Shown here: piece after piece, positions 16,702 through 27,500 of the stretch | How the letters are laid out: each line of letters starts with the position of its first letter | Numbering within the stretch: position 1 is the stretch's first letter | Assembly (NCBI GenBank): GCA_903838125.1 | Contig: CAILXF010000040.1 | Span: 1 to 32,515 of the forward strand | Reading direction: 5' to 3' | DNA length: 32,515 bases | Origin: an uncultured Pseudomonadota bacterium | Lineage (GTDB): Bacteria > Pseudomonadota > Gammaproteobacteria > Burkholderiales > Methylophilaceae | Position numbers and translations under genes: made by a program | The notes under the pieces: generated by a model | Told to the model about the DNA's origin: nothing | The model's input: the letters and a program-made list of their open reading frames with translations, nothing else | Databases searched by the model: none

Positions 16702-17385
16702 ATGTCACGCTTGCTACTTGGTTTAATAGCACTTTTCTTGAGCTTATCCGCACATGCCTTGAGCTTTTCAGATATTTCTGGGAGCGATGCGACTGGTGGC
16801 CTTAAAGATGCATTAATTCAAGCATCAGGAGCTGCGGTAGGTAAGTTGGGAGTAGCAGATGGCTTTCTTGGCAATCCAAAAGTCAAGATTCCCTTGCCTG
16901 ATAGTATGAAAAAGGCAGAGAAAGCCATGCGTATGTTTGGGATGGGCAAGCAGGCAGATGAACTCGTTACTCGCATGAACCGCGCTGCCGAGTCAGCCGT
17001 GCCGGAAGCCAAGGTGCTTTTGGTCAACTCTGTTAAGCAGATGTCAGTAGATGATGCCAAGAGCATCCTGACTGGTGGAGATGATTCGGCTACTCAGTAT
17101 TTTAAGAAAACCACTTCTAAGCCTTTGGCAGAAAAATTCTTCCCCATTGTACAGAAGGCAACTGAGAACGTTCAACTTGCTCAACAGTACAATAAATTTG
17201 CCGAGGCAGGGTCAAAATTCGGCTTGGTCAAAAAAGAGCAGGCCAATTTGGAACAGTACGTTACACAGAAAACTCTGGACGGACTTTATTTAATGATGGC
17301 AGATGAAGAAAAATCTATTCGCAAAAATCCCATGGGCGCAGCAAGTGACTTAGTTAAAAAAGTGTTTGGCTCATTGGGGAAATAA
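16702..17385 (+). CDS. DUF4197-family exported protein
   Basis: The product has 227 residues. It has a signal peptide (about 1-19, MSRLLLGLIALFLSLSAHA, then LSFSD) followed by a helical domain of the DUF4197 type: GGLKDALIQASGAAVGKLG at about 32-50, the PLPDSMKKAEKAMRMFGMG region, and the conserved SILTGGDDSATQYFKKTT and QKTLDGLYLMMADEEKSIRKNP segments. It is probably periplasmic; the function is unknown. AAGGA lies 7 bases before the ATG. A weak promoter-like TATTAT (16602-16607) is seen upstream. mscL follows after 43 bases and may be co-transcribed. Confidence 0.88.
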   Translation: MSRLLLGLIALFLSLSAHALSFSDISGSDATGGLKDALIQASGAAVGKLGVADGFLGNPKVKIPLPDSMKKAEKAMRMFGMGKQADELVTRMNRAAESAVPEAKVLLVNSVKQMSVDDAKSILTGGDDSATQYFKKTTSKPLAEKFFPIVQKATENVQLAQQYNKFAEAGSKFGLVKKEQANLEQYVTQKTLDGLYLMMADEEKSIRKNPMGAASDLVKKVFGSLGK

Positions 17386-17428
17386 TTTCATCGCGCGCAC
17401 CTAATTTCACTCAATAAAGGAGATGCAA

Positions 17429-17848
17429 ATGAGTATTACTTCAGAATTTAAGGAATTTGCCCTAAAGGGCAATGTAATGGATTTGGCCGTAGGTGTCATT
17501 ATTGGTGCCGCCTTTGGAAAAATTGTAGACTCCTTGGTAGGCGATATCATCATGCCATTAATCAGCCGCCTGATTGGTCACTTTGACTTCACTAACCTGT
17601 TTATCAAGCTTGCCGATGGTCCTGCAGGCATTACGCAGACTTATGCTGCCCTTAAGGCAGCCGGAGTTCCGATGCTGGCCTTCGGCAATTTCCTAACTAT
17701 CGTTATGAATTTCGTGATTCTGGCTTTTGTCATCTTTTTGATGGTCAAGCAAGTGAACCGAATGAAGAAGAATACTCCAGTTGCTCCGGCGGCAATTCCA
17801 GAAGATGTTCTGTTGTTGCGTGAGATTCTTGAAGCCTTGAAGAAGTAA
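17429..17848 (+). CDS. mscL: Large-conductance mechanosensitive channel
   Basis: The product has 139 residues from the ATG at 17429, which has AAGGAG 6 bases upstream; an in-frame ATG two codons earlier directly abuts that site and is unsuitable. The amphipathic N-terminal helix ([20 protein letters not shown]) leads into the pore helix TM1 (about 16-45, [23 protein letters not shown]), then a periplasmic loop, TM2 (about 76-103, [19 protein letters not shown]) and the C-terminal bundle ([15 protein letters not shown]). It is a homopentamer that releases solutes during hypo-osmotic shock. It appears intact. Confidence 0.97.
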   Translation: MSITSEFKEFALKGNVMDLAVGVIIGAAFGKIVDSLVGDIIMPLISRLIGHFDFTNLFIKLADGPAGITQTYAALKAAGVPMLAFGNFLTIVMNFVILAFVIFLMVKQVNRMKKNTPVAPAAIPEDVLLLREILEALKK

Positions 17849-17912
17849 TTGATTGCCATTAAATTTTATTTATATGAGCTTAATGTGCTGATCATGGCTT
17901 ACGCAATTGGAT

Positions 17913-17946
17913 ACTTACAAGCAAGATAGCTGCTTATAGGGTAAGT
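17913..17946. other. Two-part hairpin between mscL and the DedA gene
   Basis: ACTTAC pairs with GTAAGT outside and AAGCA with TGCTT inside, around a 7-base loop, with a 5-base bulge on one side. It lies between convergent stops. There is no clear T run, so its use as a terminator is uncertain. Confidence 0.3.
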
Positions 17947-17951
17947 CTTAA

Positions 17952-18563
17952 TTAGTTCTGCCGAAAGTGACGTCGTAAATACCATACGACGAATATCAAC
18001 CCTAGACCAGCAATTATGTAATGGAATTGGTGGAAGTATGCCTTTAGTATCACCCAGTTTTCTCCAAATTTCATGCCGATATACGCTAACACAAAGCACC
18101 AAATAAGCGATCCAACGAAGGTGTAGGCAATAAACTTAGGCATATTCATGCGCGCCACACCTGCAGGAAAGGCGATAAATGTTCGTACAGCAGGCAATAG
18201 GCGGGCGATAAAGATAATAATATCGCCATGTTTGGCAAACCAGTCATCGGCCATATTTAAATCTTTGTGGGAAATTAGTACGTATTTCCCGTATTTTTCT
18301 ACTAGCGGTCTACCTCCGTACATGCCAAGATAATAAGCAGGTATGGAACCAAGAACGCACCCTAAGGCACCAGCCACTGCCACTATCCAAAGCACCAATT
18401 CGCCCTTAAACACCAAGAAACCTGCGAATGGCATAATGATTTCTGACGGTAATGGAATGCAGGCGGATTCAATTGCCATCAGCAACACAATTCCAGCGTA
18501 GCCCATAGTTGAGATTACACCCATGATCCAAACTGCGATTAATGTGATTAGTTTTTCTAGCAT
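17952..18563 (-). CDS. DedA-family membrane protein
   Basis: The product has 203 residues with several membrane helices and the DedA/VTT signatures: ESACIPLPSEIIMPFAGFLV (about 33-52), the re-entrant GCVLGSIPAYYLGMYGGRP segment (about 69-87) and ARLLPAVRTFIAFPAGVARMN (about 120-140). Many members help recycle undecaprenyl phosphate or flip lipids and support membrane potential and drug tolerance; which one applies here cannot be told. It starts 9 bases after the mfd stop, with AGGA 8 bases before its ATG, so it is probably co-transcribed with mfd. Confidence 0.93.
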   Translation of the reverse strand: MLEKLITLIAVWIMGVISTMGYAGIVLLMAIESACIPLPSEIIMPFAGFLVFKGELVLWIVAVAGALGCVLGSIPAYYLGMYGGRPLVEKYGKYVLISHKDLNMADDWFAKHGDIIIFIARLLPAVRTFIAFPAGVARMNMPKFIAYTFVGSLIWCFVLAYIGMKFGENWVILKAYFHQFHYIIAGLGLIFVVWYLRRHFRQN

Positions 18564-18572
18564 AACTTTGTC

Positions 18573-21500
18573 CTAAACAAACTCTTTTAATAATACTTTT
18601 ATAAAGTCTACACGATGACTGACCTCTTCTAAATTCACAGTCATTCTGAACTTGTCTGGTCCGTTCATACGGCAACGTCGGTCGCGCTGTAATAGAGCAA
18701 TTAACTTGGTAGGGTCAATGTCGGCCTTAGGGTCAAATTGCAATTGGATAGCCTCACTGCTGGCATCAATTTTAACAATTCCAATCGCTTTTGCTGCAAT
18801 TCTCAGTCTATGGCAAGCAATTAGTGTTTCACCTTGCTCAGGTAACAAGCCAAAGCGGTCAATCAATTCTTCTTGTAGGTTATCTAACGCTTCTTCCTCG
18901 TTACAATTGGCTAAGCGTTTATATACCACTAGGCGTTCGTGCACATCTTGGCAATAATCTTTGGTAAGCAGAGCTGGGGTGTGAAGATTAATTTCTGTTG
19001 CGACGCCAAGCGGCGCATTTAGATCCGGTTCTTTACCGGCTTTCAGTTGCTTCACCGCATGATTAAGCATGTCTGAATATAGGTGGAATCCAATCTCTTG
19101 CATTTCACCACTTTGACTATCACCGAGTAGTTCACCCGCACCGCGAATTTCTAAATCGTGCATGGCTAGGTGGAAGCCAGCACCTAAGTCTTCCATTAAC
19201 TGAATCGCGTCTAAACGTTTTTGTGCTTGCACACTAATTTTACGATCTGCGTCAGTCAAGAGGTAAGCGTAGGCTTGGTGATGAGACCTACCTACGCGAC
19301 CCCGTAACTGGTGCATTTGTGCTAGACCAAACATATCAGCTTTATTCAAGATGATGGTGTTGGCGGTCGGTACATCAATACCGGTTTCAATAATGGTGGT
19401 GCAGAGTAGTAAGTTATATCGTTGATTATAGAAGTCGCGCATCACATGTTCTAGCTCACGCTCACGTAACTGGCCATGAGCTACAGCGATGCGTGCGTCA
19501 GGCAATATGCGCTCTAACTTTTCACGCATGGAGTGGATGGTCGCGACTTCATTATGCAGAAAGTACACTTGGCCCCCACGCTTAAACTCGCGCATTGCCG
19601 CCTCGCGAATAATGCCTTCGGAATAATCGGTATGAAAGGTTTTAATGCTCAGACGTTTTTGTGGTGGTGTAGTGATGATAGAAAACTCACGTAATCCTTC
19701 CATCGCCATGCTGAGTGTTCGCGGAATCGGTGTGGCGGTGAGGGTCAGAATATCTACCTCAGCACGAAGTGCTTTTAACTGTTCTTTTTGACGTACGCCA
19801 AATCGATGCTCTTCATCAAGGACTACTAATCCTAAGTTTTTAAATTTCACATCTTTTTGTATCAGCCTGTGCGTGCCGATAATAATATCAATCTCGCCTG
19901 CAGCAAGGCCTCGCAAAGCCTCTGTCTGTTCTTTGCCAGTTCTAAACCGTGAGATTTCAGCAATCTTAATGGGCCAGTCGGCAAAGCGATCTTTAAAGTT
20001 ATTGTAGTGTTGCTCAGCTAATAGTGTTGTTGGAACTAGGACTGCCACTTGACGCCCGCCCATGACGGCTACAAACGCTGCACGTAGCGCTACTTCGGTT
20101 TTTCCAAAACCTACATCGCCGCACACCAAACGGTCCATCGGGCGACCAGATTGCATGTCTTTAATGACATTTTCTATGGCTTCTAGTTGATCTGGTGTCT
20201 CTTCAAATGGAAAGCCTTCGCAGAATGCTTCGTAATCATGCAAGCTTAATGTAAAGGCATGGCCACGGCGCGACGCACGCTGTGCGTATAGATTCAATAA
20301 TTCTGCTGCAGTATCACGGATTTGCTTGAGTGCTTTTTTCTTGGCTTTTTCCCAATGACCACTTCCAAGCCTATGCAAAGGGGCAGATTCTGGGGGCCCA
20401 CCGGAGTAACGTGAGATTAAAAATAGTTGCGAAACTGGAACATACAGCTTGTCATCACCAAAATATTCTAATAGCAGAAATTCCGTTTCGCCTTCACCAA
20501 AATCAAGATTAATTAATCCTTTGTAACGTCCTACCCCATGCTGCTCATGCACCACAGGGTCATCCATGCGCAGTTCAGAAAGATCTTTAAGCATCCCCTC
20601 TGTGCTACGCATTTTTTCTTTTTCGCGTCTGCGTTGTTGGCGCACCGTGGCTGCATATAATTCAGCCTCAGTAATGACGGCAATGGCATTTTTGTCTGAG
20701 TTGCCTAGAGAAAAACCATGATGTAAAGGCGACACTCCTAGCATTACCTTGGACTTAGAGTTAACAAATTCTGCCCATGTCTCAATCAGCTCAGGTTTGA
20801 TGCCGTATTCTGCAAATAATTGTGAGATGGTTTCACGACGTCCCAACCCTTCAGCAGCGATTAAAATACGACCAGAAAAGTCAGCAATAAAACTTTGTAA
20901 TTTATGCAGCGGTTGTTCGGCCCGTCGTTCAATATCAAGGGCGGGTAAGCCAGTTTTGGTTTTATTGATACTCAGGGTTAGGCGCGTAAATTGGTGGGTT
21001 GCACTAAAAAAGTCTTCCGTTTTAATAAGCAGTTTTTCTGGGGTCAATAAGGGGCGCTCGGCATCGTGCGCCAGTGTTCGATAACGCGATTGCGCTTCAT
21101 GCCAAAACTGCTGAGCGCTTAAGTCAAGGTCGCCATGCAGGCAGAGTAAGCTAGAAGCTGGCAGGTAATCAAGCAGGGTTGCCGTTTGTTCAAAAAATAG
21201 CGGGAGATACCATTCAATGCCCCCGGAGGCAATCCCCTTGCTTACATCTTTATAAATTTTTGCGCGCTGTGGATCACCTTCAAAGGTCTCGCGAAATTGA
21301 GATCGGAACTGCGCAACCCCGTTAGCGTCCAATGGAAATTCTCGTGCCGGTAATAATCTTATTTCTGGAACTGGGTAAAGGCTTCGCTGTGTATCAACAT
21401 CAAAAGTGCGTATGGTTTCAATTTCATTGCCAAATAAATCTAAACGATAGGGCAATGCTGAACCCATCGGGAATAGATCAACCAAGCCGCCGCGCACGCT

Positions 21501-21998
21501 AAACTCTCCATGCCCCATCACTTGACTCACATGATGGTATCCAGCCTCTGCGCACTGCAAACGCAGTGCCTCAGTATCCAACGTTTGTCCTTTTTTGAGT
21601 AAAAAGGTATTGGCACTTAAATATGCCTTCGGGCTTAAGCGTATTAACGCAGTCGCTAAAGGTACGATAATGACATCACAATCGTTTTGGCTAATTTGAT
21701 ATAAGGTAGTAAGACGTTCTGAAATCAAATCTGGGTGTGGAGAAAACTGGTCGTAGGGTAGGGTTTCCCAGTCCGGCAATAAGTGCACACTTAAGCTTGG
21801 CACAAAAAAAGGTATTTCTTCGAGTAAGCGCTGGGCATCGAAAGCATTGGCCGTTAGGATAACCAACGGTGTATTCGGACTTTTTTTCTTCAGATTAAGG
21901 GCTAGTTCAGCCAGCGCTAACCCGTCTTCACCATTAGTGGCAAGCTCAACACGGCTTGATTGGCCTAATTTAGGAATTGGCAGTGATGGTTGCGTCAT
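18573..21998 (-). CDS. mfd: Transcription-repair coupling factor
   Basis: The product has 1141 residues, the normal length. Mfd removes RNA polymerase stalled at DNA damage and recruits UvrA. The UvrB-like N-terminal module is present, with VILTANAFDAQRLLEEIPFF and LPDWETLPYDQFSPHPDLISERL. The RNA polymerase-interacting domain is at about 480-550 (VVHEQHGVGRYKGL), and RecG-like translocase motifs follow: Walker A GDVGFGKTE near 628, DEEH near 728, TATPIPRT, and QLRGRVGRS. A C-terminal regulatory domain ends the chain. A TATAAT on the minus strand in the 107-base upstream gap (about 22063-22068) may be its -10. No frameshift is seen. Confidence 0.98.
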   Translation of the reverse strand: MTQPSLPIPKLGQSSRVELATNGEDGLALAELALNLKKKSPNTPLVILTANAFDAQRLLEEIPFFVPSLSVHLLPDWETLPYDQFSPHPDLISERLTTLYQISQNDCDVIIVPLATALIRLSPKAYLSANTFLLKKGQTLDTEALRLQCAEAGYHHVSQVMGHGEFSVRGGLVDLFPMGSALPYRLDLFGNEIETIRTFDVDTQRSLYPVPEIRLLPAREFPLDANGVAQFRSQFRETFEGDPQRAKIYKDVSKGIASGGIEWYLPLFFEQTATLLDYLPASSLLCLHGDLDLSAQQFWHEAQSRYRTLAHDAERPLLTPEKLLIKTEDFFSATHQFTRLTLSINKTKTGLPALDIERRAEQPLHKLQSFIADFSGRILIAAEGLGRRETISQLFAEYGIKPELIETWAEFVNSKSKVMLGVSPLHHGFSLGNSDKNAIAVITEAELYAATVRQQRRREKEKMRSTEGMLKDLSELRMDDPVVHEQHGVGRYKGLINLDFGEGETEFLLLEYFGDDKLYVPVSQLFLISRYSGGPPESAPLHRLGSGHWEKAKKKALKQIRDTAAELLNLYAQRASRRGHAFTLSLHDYEAFCEGFPFEETPDQLEAIENVIKDMQSGRPMDRLVCGDVGFGKTEVALRAAFVAVMGGRQVAVLVPTTLLAEQHYNNFKDRFADWPIKIAEISRFRTGKEQTEALRGLAAGEIDIIIGTHRLIQKDVKFKNLGLVVLDEEHRFGVRQKEQLKALRAEVDILTLTATPIPRTLSMAMEGLREFSIITTPPQKRLSIKTFHTDYSEGIIREAAMREFKRGGQVYFLHNEVATIHSMREKLERILPDARIAVAHGQLRERELEHVMRDFYNQRYNLLLCTTIIETGIDVPTANTIILNKADMFGLAQMHQLRGRVGRSHHQAYAYLLTDADRKISVQAQKRLDAIQLMEDLGAGFHLAMHDLEIRGAGELLGDSQSGEMQEIGFHLYSDMLNHAVKQLKAGKEPDLNAPLGVATEINLHTPALLTKDYCQDVHERLVVYKRLANCNEEEALDNLQEELIDRFGLLPEQGETLIACHRLRIAAKAIGIVKIDASSEAIQLQFDPKADIDPTKLIALLQRDRRCRMNGPDKFRMTVNLEEVSHRVDFIKVLLKEFV

Positions 21999-22105
21999 AG
22001 GTAAAATTTAATTGCCATGGATAAGGTGCTACAGATTTGAATTAAGGATATTAGCTTCAGATTATAAAGGCGCCAGAATTGCCAGCGTATAGCTTGCTGG
22101 AAAGA

Positions 22106-23557
22106 TTAAGCGGTGCCGCCTACTGTCAGTGCGTCAATTTTAAGGGTAGGTTGACCTACACCTACAGGGACACTTTGGCCTTCTTTACCGCAAGTGCCAA
22201 CGCCACTATCCAATGCCATATCGTTACCAATCATGGAGACGCGTTTTAACACCTCTGGGCCATTGCCAATTAAAGTTGCACCCTTGACTGGATAGGTAAT
22301 TTCTCCATCCTCAATCATATAGGCCTCTGCAGCACTAAATACAAATTTACCACTGGTAATATCGACTTGGCCACCACCAAAGTTGGCCGCATATAAGCCT
22401 CTTTTTACTGACTTAATAATTTCTTCTGGTGGTACTGTTCCATTCAGCATATACGTGTTGGTCATACGTGGCATTGGAATATGTGCGTAACTTTCACGGC
22501 GTGCATTTCCTGTGACTGGCATGTTCATTAAGCGTGCATTAAGCGTGTCTTGTATATATCCACGTAAAATACCATCCTCAATCAGTACGGTACGATTGGT
22601 GGGGTTGCCTTCATCGTCAACGCTGAGTGAGCCACGGCGGTCTTGTATGGTGCCGTCATCTACAATAGTAATGCCCTTTGCCGCAACCTTTTGGCCAATC
22701 ATATTGCTGAAAGCCGAGCTGCCTTTACGATTGAAATCACCTTCTAGGCCATGACCTATCGCCTCATGAAGCAAAATGCCAGGCCATCCGGAACCTAAAA
22801 CGACGGTCATACTGCCAGCAGGGGCGGGGCGTGCATCTAAATTAATAATGGCTTGATGAACTGCTTTTTTAGCGTAATCATGCAGGATTTCATCGGTAAA
22901 GTAGCTATAGTCAAAGCGACCACCACCACCGGCTGAGCCCTGCTCGCGACGATCGCCACTTTCGGCGATAACGTTAATCGATAAGCGCACCAAAGGACGC
23001 ACATCTGCCGCCATGACACCATCGTGGCGCGCAATCATAATCACTTCATATTCACCTGCAATAGATGCGGTGACCTGTGAAATGCGTGGGTCTAGTTTTC
23101 TTGCGATGGATTCTAATTTTTCTAGTAATTTGACTTTAGCCTCAGCTGATAAGGAGGCAATCGGATCATGCGGTAGGTAAAGCTGAGGTGCGGCACGCTG
23201 AATTACACTTCTGGCAGTTTGTTCACCACCAAGGCTAGCAATTGCTTTGGTAGCTTTTGCTGCTTCTTGTAATGCACTTAACGTGATGTCGTCGGAATAA
23301 GCGAATGCGGTTTTTTCACCGCTAACGGCACGGACACCCACGCCTTGATCGATAGAAAAGTTACCTGATTTAACTTGACCTTCTTCTAAACCCCAGCTTT
23401 CGCTTCGGCTGTATTGAAAGTAAAGGTCGGCGTAGTCAATTTTATGCGACATCATGTCGCCAAGCACATTTTGCAGATTGCCTATATCTAAACCTGCTGG
23501 AGCTAATAAAGCCTGCGTTGCAGTATCAAAGTGGGTGCTACTAACTTTAGATTTCAT
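22106..23557 (-). CDS. tldD: TldD metalloprotease subunit
   Basis: The product has 483 residues, the normal length. The zinc-binding motif HEAIGH is at 264-269 (His264, Glu265, His269), in the conserved context GWPGILLHEAIGHGLEGDF. The C-terminal glycine-rich region with VGTCGKEGQSVPVGVGQPTLKI is typical. TldD works with TldE/PmbA, here not in the window, to cleave unfolded peptides; in enterobacteria it also matures microcin B17 and degrades CcdA. It is last of the yhdP-amidase-tldD series and 24 bases after the amidase gene. Its ribosome site is weak. Confidence 0.96.
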   Translation of the reverse strand: MKSKVSSTHFDTATQALLAPAGLDIGNLQNVLGDMMSHKIDYADLYFQYSRSESWGLEEGQVKSGNFSIDQGVGVRAVSGEKTAFAYSDDITLSALQEAAKATKAIASLGGEQTARSVIQRAAPQLYLPHDPIASLSAEAKVKLLEKLESIARKLDPRISQVTASIAGEYEVIMIARHDGVMAADVRPLVRLSINVIAESGDRREQGSAGGGGRFDYSYFTDEILHDYAKKAVHQAIINLDARPAPAGSMTVVLGSGWPGILLHEAIGHGLEGDFNRKGSSAFSNMIGQKVAAKGITIVDDGTIQDRRGSLSVDDEGNPTNRTVLIEDGILRGYIQDTLNARLMNMPVTGNARRESYAHIPMPRMTNTYMLNGTVPPEEIIKSVKRGLYAANFGGGQVDITSGKFVFSAAEAYMIEDGEITYPVKGATLIGNGPEVLKRVSMIGNDMALDSGVGTCGKEGQSVPVGVGQPTLKIDALTVGGTA

Positions 23558-23581
23558 GTAGAGAGAGATGCTTACTTTCCG

Positions 23582-24448
23582 TTAACTAACGACTTTAATG
23601 GTACGGTGCTTTAAGGCAGGAAGGCTCTTGCGTAAGCTAGCTTGATATTGCGGATTCATGGTAGCAATAACTACGCCAGAACCTCTGGGTAATCGATCTA
23701 AAATCACACCCCAAGGATCTACTATCATACTATTGCCATGGGTTTCGCGCCCCGATAAATGATAGCCACCTTGCGCTGCCGCTATGACATAGCTTAAATT
23801 TTCAATGGCGCGTGCGCGCACTAAGGTTTCCCAATGTGCTTTACCTGTGGTTTCTGTAAACGCGGCAGGTATTACAATAACATTCACTTCCCCCATGGCG
23901 CGATATAGCTCAGGGAATCGTAAGTCATAACAGATCGATAAGCCAATTTTCCCGAATGGCGTATCCACTACTTGAATGGCATTCCCTGATTCAATCGTGT
24001 TTTCTTCGTGATAATGCTCATTACCTAAGTCTAGGCCAAACAAATGGATCTTGTCGTAGCGCGCAACTTGCTTACCTTTGTCATCATAGACCAAGCAACT
24101 GTTTCGGACTTTGTTGGGGAAATTGCTGACCATGGGGACCGATCCACCAATGAGCCAAATGCCATGATCTTTGGCTATTTTGCTTAAGAAATCTTGAATA
24201 GGACCTTTGCCCTCTTGTTCGCGCACGGCAACTTTATCAGTTTCCTTCATGCCCATAATGGCAAAGTATTCAGGCAAAACTACTAGTTTAGCACCTTGAT
24301 TGGCGGCCACTTCTATCAGACGCTCAGCTTCACTTAAGTTAGCTGCAACGCTTGGCCCAGAGGCCATTTGGATAGCCGCTATTTTTATGAGCTCTTGGTT
24401 GTTTGTTGATTTGGCTTTGGTGGTTTTTAAACGTGAAGTAATGGCCAT
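23582..24448 (-). CDS. Nitrilase-superfamily carbon-nitrogen hydrolase
   Basis: The product has 288 residues. The catalytic triad is visible: Glu60 (VVLPEYF), Lys133 (RYDKIHLF) and Cys173 (LSICYDLRFPELYR). The DLRFPELYR context and the neighbours suggest the Nit1/Nit2 branch, which acts on deaminated glutathione or omega-amides; this is inference. About 20 polar residues precede the usual first strand (IKIAAIQMA), and no in-frame internal start removes them. GGA lies 8 bases before the ATG. A gene of this kind between yhdP and tldD is a familiar proteobacterial arrangement. The 124-base gap after yhdP may hold its own promoter. Confidence 0.92.
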   Translation of the reverse strand: MAITSRLKTTKAKSTNNQELIKIAAIQMASGPSVAANLSEAERLIEVAANQGAKLVVLPEYFAIMGMKETDKVAVREQEGKGPIQDFLSKIAKDHGIWLIGGSVPMVSNFPNKVRNSCLVYDDKGKQVARYDKIHLFGLDLGNEHYHEENTIESGNAIQVVDTPFGKIGLSICYDLRFPELYRAMGEVNVIVIPAAFTETTGKAHWETLVRARAIENLSYVIAAAQGGYHLSGRETHGNSMIVDPWGVILDRLPRGSGVVIATMNPQYQASLRKSLPALKHRTIKVVS

Positions 24449-24547
24449 ATTTAATCCAGAAGTTTTTTAGTAAACTTTAAAAGCAACTTACCTAACACTT
24501 AAGCCAATTCGACTTGAATGCGTATTGATAATAATCTTTCCATATCG

Positions 24548-24553
24548 ATTATA
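24548..24553 (-). promoter_or_regulatory. Possible internal -10 element for the amidase and tldD
   Basis: A perfect TATAAT on the minus strand (24553-24548) lies in the 124-base gap after yhdP, about 100 bases before the amidase ATG. The -35 region is poor (TTAAAT at 17-base spacing). Confidence 0.35.
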
Positions 24554-24572
24554 TACTATGGGTTGCAGACAT

Positions 24573-27500
24573 TTAATTCGGGAGAATGTTTTTACTGCTG
24601 TCATCACTATTCTCCGGGGTTTTTATTTCTTGCGGATTATCCCAAGTACCCACAATTTCATACTCTGTTGAGGCTATTTTATTAAGAGGGTCTTTAAGTA
24701 TTTTTTGTGCCAAAAATGCTACAGCACCAACTAAAGGACCGCCAGCTAAAGCGGCTAATGACAAAGTGTCGCTAATGCGCGGCATCACTTTAACATTGAG
24801 ATGTTGAGTTTCTTTTTGTAGATTGGTTTCACCTTTAATGGTCACGTCAGCAGCTGGCCCTGCCATTTTGAAGTTATCACTACGTAAAATACCCTGGTCA
24901 ATTTTTACCGATGCGCTAATCTTGTCAAAGGCAAACCCATTGCTAAACAAATCTCTAAAGTCTAAAGATAAGCGTCTTGGGAGGCTTTGTAAGCTAAGCA
25001 GACCTAGCAGTCTGCCTACACCGGGTTGCACTTTTAAGATTTGCCCTTTTTGGAGTTCAAATTGGAGCGATCCGTTTAAGTGTGTGGTGTCAAACTCATG
25101 AGGGCTTCCCGCCCAGTTAAGATGTCCCTTGACTTCCCCTTGCCCACCCTTGATTGTGTCGCCGTACCCAATGCGCTTAAGCGTATTACCTAAATCTTTT
25201 ATATCCCATTGTAAATTGATATTGGTATTAGGATTTTTGATCCAGTTATTCCACTGCCCATCAGCGCTAAGTGTACCTTCAGCACTGGCAAATTTTAGTT
25301 TTTGAATTTCCCAGTTTTCATTTTGTGGGTAAGCGAGGAGCTCCAGACTACCAAAGTTCTTGTTATCAAATTCAAAGTTATCTGCTGTAATGTCAAGCGC
25401 AGGATAGTCTTGAACTAGCCTTTTAAAATCTTTGGACACTGAATTGCTCGGCTCAAGATTTGGCGCTATATCAGGAACAGTTAAATTGCTTAAATGGGCA
25501 ATGATCTTGCCATTTCTTTGATTTAACCACTGCACATCCCCGCTAATTTCATGGCTTTGTATGGCTGCCTGAAAACCTTCTTTTCCTAGGATATTTACCA
25601 GTTTTAATTGATTGATACGCCGTCCCATAATGTCGAGCACATTCACCTTGAGTGCTACTTTTTTAACAGGTAATGTTAATTCTTGTGAAGCTGATCCCTG
25701 TGAAGCATTTAATACCTTGCGCCAAGCATCGGCATCTAAGTAATCCAAGTCACCAGTAAGTTGCAGTCCGCTGGCTGGGAGAAAATCACTGCCAGATATT
25801 ACTGGTAATGACTTACTGCCATTGAAGTTGACTGAGATCCGGTCTAGTTGCATTTTGCCGTTGATTAGGGATCGACCAGCTTTTGCATTTAGTCTATTGC
25901 CAAGAACTACGCTCATAAATTCACTATTGGCGTCCTGCTTTCTAAATAGCCGCAACGCTAATGGCTCATTCTGTGCTTTGGTGAATGGTGCTGGTAAGCG
26001 CGATGTGACACCCACTAAATCGGTGCGTAAGCTCATAGAAATGCTTGGTTTTTGAATGGTTATATCGCCAACCCAGTCGGCATTGCCAAATACGTAATTA
26101 CCGTTTTTGCCGACGACGTCTTTCAGTCCAATCACTTGTCTAAATAACTCATCGTTGAGCTTACCTTTAGCAGACACGTGAATTATTTTATCGTTGCCTG
26201 AGATGAGGTTGAATAAAAGTGGAGCGCCAAATACACTCGCTTTAATATTTTTAGCAATTAAGGTGTTCTCCGTAAACGCTAAGGCACCATTAAGTTGACT
26301 GATCATTGGCATGTCAGGACTAACCATGCTGGCATTAGCGATTTGATATAAACCTAAATATTGGGATGACTCTAAGTTTTGCATCGGAATTTTTAAGCTT
26401 AGATTGAGTTTGCCGGTACCCGTCGTGATTAAGTTGTCAGTAAAGCCAAGACTTACTTTAGCTACTGGACTGTTGTTCACGAACTTGACCAGATCAGGAG
26501 TGGCACCTTTAAATTCACTGACGATATTAAGGATAGGATTCTTGGCATCTAATTGCGGAATTGTAATTTTACTTTGCACAATTTGATTGCCCAAAATATG
26601 GCCGGTGGAGGCGTTTAGCTCCATGCGGTTTCCTTCAAATAACATGTTCAGGCCGAGGGCTTCCACATTGGGCCAACCAGTCCCGAATTCAACAATAGCA
26701 TCGCTGATTTTAGCCGTGACTCTGAAGATTCCTAGTTTACTGTCTAGATTATTTTTGCTATCAATAAATGGGAAGTCTGCTAAGCGTCCCTTGACGATGA
26801 CATTAATATTTTCAGCGTGGCCAGCTAGTATTGAGGTGTCTAGCCAATGCAGGGTATCTGGTCCAAGTATTTCTGGGTAATAGAGGGTGGCATATTTTAG
26901 ATTGGCTTTGCCAAACTGTCCTTTTAAATCAAGTAGCCCACCCTTATTGCCGTCCATGATGTAATCAGCACTAACTGTGCCAGTAATATGAGGGTTACTA
27001 AGATTTAGCTTGTCGGCATGAATGGTTGTAGTTTTGTTTTTAATGACCCAGGATATGTCGCCGTTTAAACTGTCGGCGGGAATTATTCCACGCAATATTG
27101 GCTTTAAATTTAGCTGTGCATTTTGTGATCTTAGCTTCAGTATGCCTGTGTTTTGGTTCGCCTTGATTGTGCCGCTAAGTCTAGTAAAGCCAGGTATATC
27201 ATTGCCTGAATCCAGTTTTAGTGCCTGTATGCTTAAGTCATCAAATTTACTGCTTACTTGGTATTTTTTTGTGCCCGTGGCTGAACCTTCCCAATTAAAG
27301 CTTAAAGTATTGAGTTGTCCGCTAGCGTCTAGTTTGGTAATTTGTTGTAAAACCTGCGCTGATACTGGCAGGTAATCAAGATATGCTTTAAGTAAGGTGA
27401 GATCTATGTGGACTAAGTTCAACGCTAATTTAATCTGGCCTTGGGCGTCGGTTGTATAAGTGGCTGCGGCATTTTGTAGACTTAAACCTTTATTTGTCTT

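Noticed and set aside
22082-22100. CCAGC...GCTGG hairpin after tldD as a terminator
   Set aside because: The stem is only 5 bp and no T run follows on the minus strand.
24526-24544. Fur-box-like TTGATAATAATC upstream of the amidase gene
   Set aside because: Only one half resembles the consensus; the second half (TTTCCAT) does not. There is no iron-related gene nearby.
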